The notes below the pieces were generated by a model. That model was not told the origin of the DNA. It saw only the letters and a program-made list of their open reading frames with translations, and searched no databases. Shown piece by piece: positions 58,008 through 64,000 of a DNA stretch of 64,000 bases (position 1 is its first letter; each line of letters starts with the position of its first letter). This stretch comes from Purpureocillium takamizusanense (Eukaryota; Ascomycota; Sordariomycetes; Hypocreales; Ophiocordycipitaceae). The position numbers and the translations under genes are program-made. The DNA lies in NCBI RefSeq assembly GCF_022605165.1, contig NC_063077.1, positions 186,001 to 250,000 of the forward strand, written 5' to 3'.

Positions 58008-60085
58008 TAATCCTCTAAATAATATCGATCTTTATTATTTATTTAAGTTTTTATAAGTCTTTTATTTTTATAAAGAAGAGATTAAAGTATTCTTTTTTTT
58101 TAAAATAATTTTTAATTATTTTATATATTTAATTCTTTAGCCTTTATTATTAAAAATAAAAGGCTAATAAAATATTTATTAAATCTCTTAACTTAATAAT
58201 ATATAAATTAATATATTTTATTATTAAGCTTTATATATTTATATATAAATAATAATTGGATTATTTAGTTATTTTCTTTTATCTTAATTTATAAAGCTTT
58301 TCTTTTTATATTAAAGTAAGTAAACTTAATTTCTTTATTATATTTATACTTAAGGTATTTAATTAATATATAATTTAAGCTTATATAATATTAATAAAGG
58401 TATTTATACTTTCTTTTACCTTAAGAGATTACTTTTATTATAAAGTAATTAAATTAATTTTTTTCTTTAAAGGAGATTATATATATTTATATTTTTTAAA
58501 GTTTAAATAATATTACTATTTTATTAATTTATTAACTTATTATCCTTCCCTTTTATAATTATATATTAAAAAGCTATTTAATTTCCTTTAGTTATTAATT
58601 ATTTTTTTTATATAAGGTTAATTTTAAATACTTTTAATTATTAAATTAGCTTATTTATCTTACCTTTAATTTACTTAAGGTCTTTTATATTATAAAGTAA
58701 TTAAGATTTAAGCTATTATTTTCCTTAATTTATATATTTTAATATTATTTAATTTTATAGTCTTTATATATTTTAAATAAGTCTAATATAAAAGGCTTTT
58801 TTTAATTTAATATTTAAATATAAAGTTAAATATCCTTTAATAACTTTAATTAATTCTTTATAAAAGATATTAATTATATTTTAAAAAAAATATACCTTTT
58901 TTTCGAGGATCTTTACTTAAATATAAAAGGGTATAGCTATAAAGATATATTTAAACTATCCTTTACTTATCTTTTATATATTTAACTTAACTTTATATTA
59001 TAAATAAATATATCATTTTAATTAATTTAATATCTTTTAATTTATTTATAATTTAATAATAAAGTATTATTTTAAATAAATATATATAGTTTTTATTTAA
59101 TTAAAGTTTAATAAGTAATATTCTTTAATAAAAATTATCTTTATATCTTTTTAATTAATTTATTAATAAATACCTTTACTTTTTACATTTTTACTAATAA
59201 TATATAACTCTTTAATTAAAATAATATTTTTTTTATAATTAAGTATATCTTTATTTTTACTTTAAACTTTTTAATAAAGTTTATTATATTTTATTTATTA
59301 AACTTTAAAACTATAAGTTAATAATAATTAAGGCTTAATACTTTAAATAGCGATTTACTTATTAATAAAATAATATAAGCTAAGGTATTATTATTAAGCC
59401 CTTTTAGTTTATTTATTAAGTTTATAATAAAATAATTAAATATTTTTATTTTATATATTAATTAATTTTTATTATAATAAATCTTTATTAAGCTTTTAAA
59501 AAATCTTAAATTATTAGCTATATAAATAAAGTAAATTAAATTATCTTTTTATAACTTAATTTAAGTTTATAAAAGATTTTTATCTTTCTTTAATATATTT
59601 ACTTTTTAATTTAAAATAATTATAGCTATAATAATAAATATTTAACTTATTTAATTATTTTAAGTAATTACTTATATTATAATCTAAACTATAAAGATCT
59701 TTAATACTTTTTATTTATTTTTATTAAGTTTATATTTAATTAAGTTATTAATTATTACTTTATAATTATATAATTATTAATTCTTTCTTTTTTTATTAAA
59801 GTCTATTTTATTAATCTTTATTTTTATAAGTATTTATTATTTTTTATTTATATTTACTTAAACTTTATTTCCTTTTAAGTATTAAGTCTTTATTATAATA
59901 TTAAGGCTAAATAAGCCTTTATTTAAAGTAAGGTTTAATATTTTATTTAATTATCTTTTATATTTTATTAATTATATTTTTTACCCCTTTTTTATTAATT
60001 AAGTATTCTTTTATTTTAATAACTTAAAGGTACCCTTAAGAGAATTTAGTATTTTTTAAAATATTATTTATATTTTAAAGATTAA

Positions 60086-60548
60086 TTATATTAAAGTAAG
60101 AAAAATACTAAATAATAAAATATAATCTTTTTATCTCTTTCCTTTTTCCTATCTCTATTTAATATATTATTATATAAAGATATTAAATTTTAAGTTACTT
60201 TAATAACTAAAAAGTTAATCTAAACTTAATTAAATAGTCCTTAATGTTAAATATTTATATTTATACTTAATTATAAAATTATATAGTAATTTATATTAAA
60301 GGTAAGATATTTATATTATTAATATATATTTATATTTAAAATATTAAATTAAGGTAAAAAAAGTAAATATTATTAACTATAATTAAAGAAATATAAGGGG
60401 CTTTCTTTAATTAAGAAAGCTTCTTTCCTTTATAGTTATCCTTATAGTTTTATTTTTATAGCCCCTTTTTACCCTTAGCTATTCTTTTAGCTATTTTCGT
60501 TTTCTTTAAGCTATCTTCCTTTTTTCGCGCCTTCCTTTATTATTATAG
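60086..60548 (+). repeat. Inner LTR-like repeat, copy C
   Basis: About 460 bp, direct copy of 52312-52770 and of 54674-55138. Together with copy A it would bound an 8.2-kb LTR retrotransposon; together with copy B, a 5.9-kb one. Confidence 0.7.
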
Positions 60549-61876
60549 TAATAAAGCTATTTCTTTTTATAAACTTATATAATAATTATATTTTAAAGAT
60601 ATATTACTTTCTCTTTTTAAGGTTTTAATCTTACAATACTTAAATTAATTATTATATCGTTTATTAAGTTAAGTCTTATATTCTTAATTTTATATAAGTC
60701 GCTATATAATAGGGCTAATATTTTATTATATATTATTTAAGTATCTTTTAATATCCTTTCGATAGGGTTAATCCTATTATATTATAGCTATAGTTTATTT
60801 CTTTAGCTTCTTTAAGTATTATCTTAATCTATCTTTATTAGACTTATAGGTTTAATAATTATTATTATAATATCTTAAATAATAAAGGCTTATATAGTTA
60901 AGGACTCTTTCTTTAATAGCTATATAAGCTTATTATTTAAGGACTAGTTTTTAATTTCGTTTCTTTTATTAATATTTATTTATAAAATATCTAGTCTTTT
61001 TATAATTATAATAGGTTTTTTACTTTTTATTATTATATAAAGTAGCGTTAAGGTCTATAAGTCTATTATAGTATCTATAAGCTATAAAATAGTATCGATA
61101 AGGTCTTCCTTAATTAACTTAAGATATATAAGTTTTAATAAAATATCCCCTTTTATTTCTTTATTTTAATCGATATTAATAATTATAATTATTAATTTTA
61201 ATTACTATTTTTATATATTTACTAAATTCGTTTAGCTTATTAACTTTATTAAGTTTATATTTTATATCTTTTTAAAGTCTATTATAAAAGTATTTTATAA
61301 AGGTATTATCTTTAAAATTAAGTTTAAATATATAATATTAAAACTTATAATTATAATATATAACTAATCTAATTTATTTAAGGTTTTTTAAATAATATAT
61401 AATAATTCTTTCTTTATTAAGGTCTTTAAAAGTAATAATAAGTCGCTATTTAAAGGCTATATAATTAATAAAGGTATTATTAATTTCTTTATCTTTATTT
61501 ATATTATTTTTATAATTTAAATAGTCCCTTAAGGTAAGTTCTTATTATTTAAAGGCTTTCTTAATTAAGAGGTTCTTAACGTAAAGTATTTATATAATAA
61601 GTCTAATAATAATATTATTTATATAAAAATAAGCCTTTACTTAAGTTAAGAAGGATTTAATATTACTTTTTTAATTATTATAAGAATTAAGCTTAAAGAA
61701 CTTAAGGATACTTAAAGTTCTTCCTTTAGTATTATTATAAACTTATTTATAAAGTTATTAAAGTTTAGCTTATATATTAATAAATATTTACTTAAGGTTT
61801 TAAATATTATTATTAATAATAAATATATTACTTATTAATTATTAAGAATAATATATTAAATAAAAGTAATTAAAAT

Positions 61877-62345
61877 ATAATAAAGCCTTAAAGGGATCTT
61901 AAGGTTTATTATTATTTAAGAAATATATTAAACTTAATAATAAATAATAAAGATTTATAAAATTTATTAAAAAAGTTTATATTTCTTATTTAAATAATAA
62001 ATACTTAAATACTTAAATTAATTATTAAAGATTTAATTACTTACTTTAATAATAACTATAATATATATATCTATTTATTTCTTTATTAATTATATTAAGA
62101 TTATTTAAATTATATTTACGATCTTACGATCTTTTTTCTTAGATCGTTAAAAGTATTATAGCGCTTTTATAATTTAGATTACTTAAATTATATCGTAATT
62201 TTAGCGATCCTTCCTTTATATACTTAATTATATAACCTTAAGGAGCCTTCTTATAGGCCCCCCTATCTTAGATTCCTTTAGTTATATCTACTAGCTTATA
62301 ATAGGCCGGCTTGCCTAGCGGCCGACTAGTAGTCTATAATAATAC
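61877..62345 (+). repeat. Outer direct repeat, right copy
   Basis: Same orientation and almost the same length as 49384-49853. It is slightly less AT-converted at its right end (ATAGGCCGGC where the left copy has ATAGGCTAGT), that is, less RIP near the block border. Confidence 0.75.
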
Positions 62346-63037
62346 TCTATAGCTTAATATCCTTTCCGCCCTAATATAATACTTACTTATATAACTTATT
62401 ATATCTCCCTTAGGTTTTTATTAGCGGTATATAAAATAGGGGTCTTATTACTTTCCCTTTAGTCCGTCCGTTAAGCGGCTTATTTAGTAGCCGTCCTTAG
62501 TTTATAATAATAAGTACTTAACTACTTAAACTAAAGCTAGACTAAATAGATAGAACTATAAATAGATTAGTAGTTTAAGGAGATAGTTTATATTACTATA
62601 TATATATATATAGACCGTTAAGAATAATAGCGACTATATTAATAATACCTATTATATATATACTAGAGTATATATGTATATAGCTAGTTATCTTAGTAGA
62701 CCCCGCTTATAGAGTAATAATAAAGTAAGCTTCCTATATACTCTTATACCTATTACCTATTAGTCGCGCAGTATGATTATTGTGTTCTATAATAGCTACG
62801 CTCGAAGGTTCTTCGAGATATCGAAATATTTACGGAAGCATTGTCGTAGCCCGTTGATTTCTATTATTAACGATTATATTTCAGTTCCTTATCACCCCTC
62901 CATGTCTCCAGACCGCAGGTTCAAGAACATCACGTTTGACGCAATTGTGTATCCAAAATAACTGGATCCAGTCTTGGGGGAATATCCTCGAAGTTTGAAT
63001 ACAAAGAATCCCCCTCCCCCCCCCCCCTCCCCTGCGG
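62346..63037. other. Right border of the AT block
   Basis: Transitional region: AT-rich until about 62760, then normal composition. It includes the 3' flank of the last gene, with a C-rich run near 63008-63028. No gene seen. Confidence 0.45.
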
Positions 63038-63768
63038 CTAAAGCCACACAGCCTGCCCCTCTTCATCATAATAGAACTCGTGCTGGGTATCAGGATCCAG
63101 GTACACAGTGACGCCGTTCTCCGCCTGGCGGTACAGGACTCCGCTGTTGGGATCCATGCTGTACAGGCTGTAGTCGGCAGCCTTTCCCTTGCTGCTACCG
63201 GCGGAGGGGCCGTGCTTCCCAGACGACTTGTGCCGCTTTGACGAAGAGCTCTTGGAGGACTCAGCCTTAACTTTGCCCTTGCCCTTCTTATCACCCAAGG
63301 CGGTCTCCGTCCCGTCCCCCGCTTTCCAAGCGGCAACAAACTCAGGGTCAAGCCAATGGGTGTTCTCCTCGCCCACGTCTTCTGCCGTTGCAGCCGTCGC
63401 CTGATACCAGGGGAACTCAGTCTTGGAGGGTATCACGGTCCCATCCGGATATACGTGTAGAGATACGCCAGATCCCTTGAAGTCCTCCTTGCGGCGGAAC
63501 GCTGCAGACGCGTGCCATGGATCCTTTGTTTTATCCGTTTCATGAGGGGAACCGCTAGAAAACCAAATCATTAGACGCGGACATTCCGGGTTAACATGTG
63601 GGGAATTTACTGGAACTTCACAAAGGGGGTCTTTTCCAGCTGACGTGCGAGTGTGGGGTGTTCCTGCTCGAGATAGTCGACGTATTCGTTGACCTCTCGT
63701 TCCGCCCAAGGGATTCTCGTTCTCCCTTTGAACTTTATATTCTTCAGTCTTGCCCAAGTCGATTTCAT
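63038..63768 (-). CDS. Unknown protein with OCRE-like aromatic C-terminus
   Basis: Two exons: 63611-63768 and 63038-63554, joined across a 56-bp intron (GTAAAT..CTAG), giving 224 aa. Start MKSTWARLKNIKFKG; the first exon holds VNEYVDYLEQEHPTLARQLEKTPFVKF. The second has HETDKTKDPWHASAAFRRKEDF, VYPDGTVIPSKTEFPWYQ, then a basic Lys/Ser-rich linker (about residues 150-185). The last 45 residues alternate Tyr, Asp and Gly (DYSLYSMDPNSG, VYLDPDTQHEFYYDEEG), resembling an OCRE aromatic repeat of RNA-processing proteins. That resemblance is weak and I do not recognise the family. Mixed intron-exon structure and normal GC indicate a real gene flanking the RIP block. Confidence 0.75.
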
Positions 63769-64000
63769 ATTGCGGGAGTTAAAGTCTTGAGAGAAATGAG
63801 AGAATACAGTATTACACGAGAAGTGTGTGTGTGTTTGTGTCTGGGAGAGTTCTGCCCTGACGTTTTATATTGAGGGAAGTTGCTACTCCAACACGCTCTC
63901 CCGGGCCAACACCAGGTGGTCTCGGGGCCCTCCGCCATCTTCAAGGCCAATCATCCGTCTGGTTTATAATAAGACCTACTTCTGTGACTATTTTTGGCCC

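Larger units (their letters stand above)
48546..62760. repeat. RIP-saturated AT-rich transposon graveyard
   Basis: About 14.2 kb, extremely AT-rich with almost no CpA or TpG dinucleotides, stops in every frame and no open frame worth listing. This is the sequence result of RIP, which turns CpA to TpA in repeated DNA. Inside it are long decayed direct and inverted repeats (listed separately) that identify it as nested transposable elements. Only small GC islands (about 50850-51060, 51540-51960, 57150-58010) are less altered. The borders are sharp: coding GC-rich DNA ends just before 48546 and resumes near 62760. Confidence 0.92.

Noticed and set aside
48546..62760. Mitochondrial insertion or centromere as an explanation of the AT block
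   Set aside because: No mitochondrial genes seen, and the near-lack of CpA/TpG plus long decayed direct and inverted repeats point to RIP-treated transposons; a centromere cannot be excluded from one window but is not needed.

Overview
The window is nuclear DNA of a filamentous ascomycete. Most genes carry short introns (55-120 bp) with GT..AG ends and CTRAY-like branch sites. A CFEM receptor, a PTH11-type membrane protein and a BTB protein add fungal families. The genes are GC-rich, while a 14-kb block is very AT-rich with almost no CpA/TpG, the mark of repeat-induced point mutation (RIP). I infer a Sordariomycete, probably Hypocreales; the species cannot be fixed from sequence alone. I found no rRNA, tRNA, CRISPR or bacterial-type operon signals.

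Layout. 0-13 kb is housekeeping-like: a polyQ four-helix membrane protein (-), signal peptidase SEC11 (-), a CsbD-like small protein (+), a multi-pass membrane protein (+), a BTB/POZ protein (+) and a DUF1349 protein (-). 13.7-24 kb is more accessory: a cysteine-rich secreted protein (-), an AYG1-like alpha/beta hydrolase (-), a CFEM-domain seven-helix receptor (+), a secreted protein with a Kex2-like site (+) and a seven-helix integral membrane protein (-). 25.9-48.4 kb is a metabolic neighbourhood: a DHA2 MFS exporter (-), a fused Gfo/Idh/MocA dehydrogenase-DegT aminotransferase (+), a 5'-nucleotidase-type phosphoesterase (+), an M28 peptidase homologue lacking key active-site residues (-), a broken aldehyde dehydrogenase relic, a candidate small secreted protein, an Asp/Glu racemase (+), an unknown protein (-), a GH79 glucuronidase (-), an alcohol acyltransferase (+) and a short-chain dehydrogenase (-). 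48.55-62.75 kb is a RIP-saturated island of degenerate, apparently nested transposons. The window ends with one gene (-) of unknown function.

How genes may work together (inference). The dehydrogenase-aminotransferase fusion can be read as oxidising a sugar (phosphate) carbon to a ketone and aminating it. The phosphoesterase next door could dephosphorylate the product and the MFS protein export it. This is the logic of the bacterial NtdC/NtdA/NtdB kanosamine route, here with two steps in one polypeptide. The acyltransferase, dehydrogenase, glucuronidase, racemase and inactive-looking M28 protein are possible tailoring or accessory functions, but no PKS, NRPS, terpene synthase or transcription factor is present, so cluster membership is unproven. 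The RIP island next to it, plus relics inside it, suggests a fast-evolving compartment.
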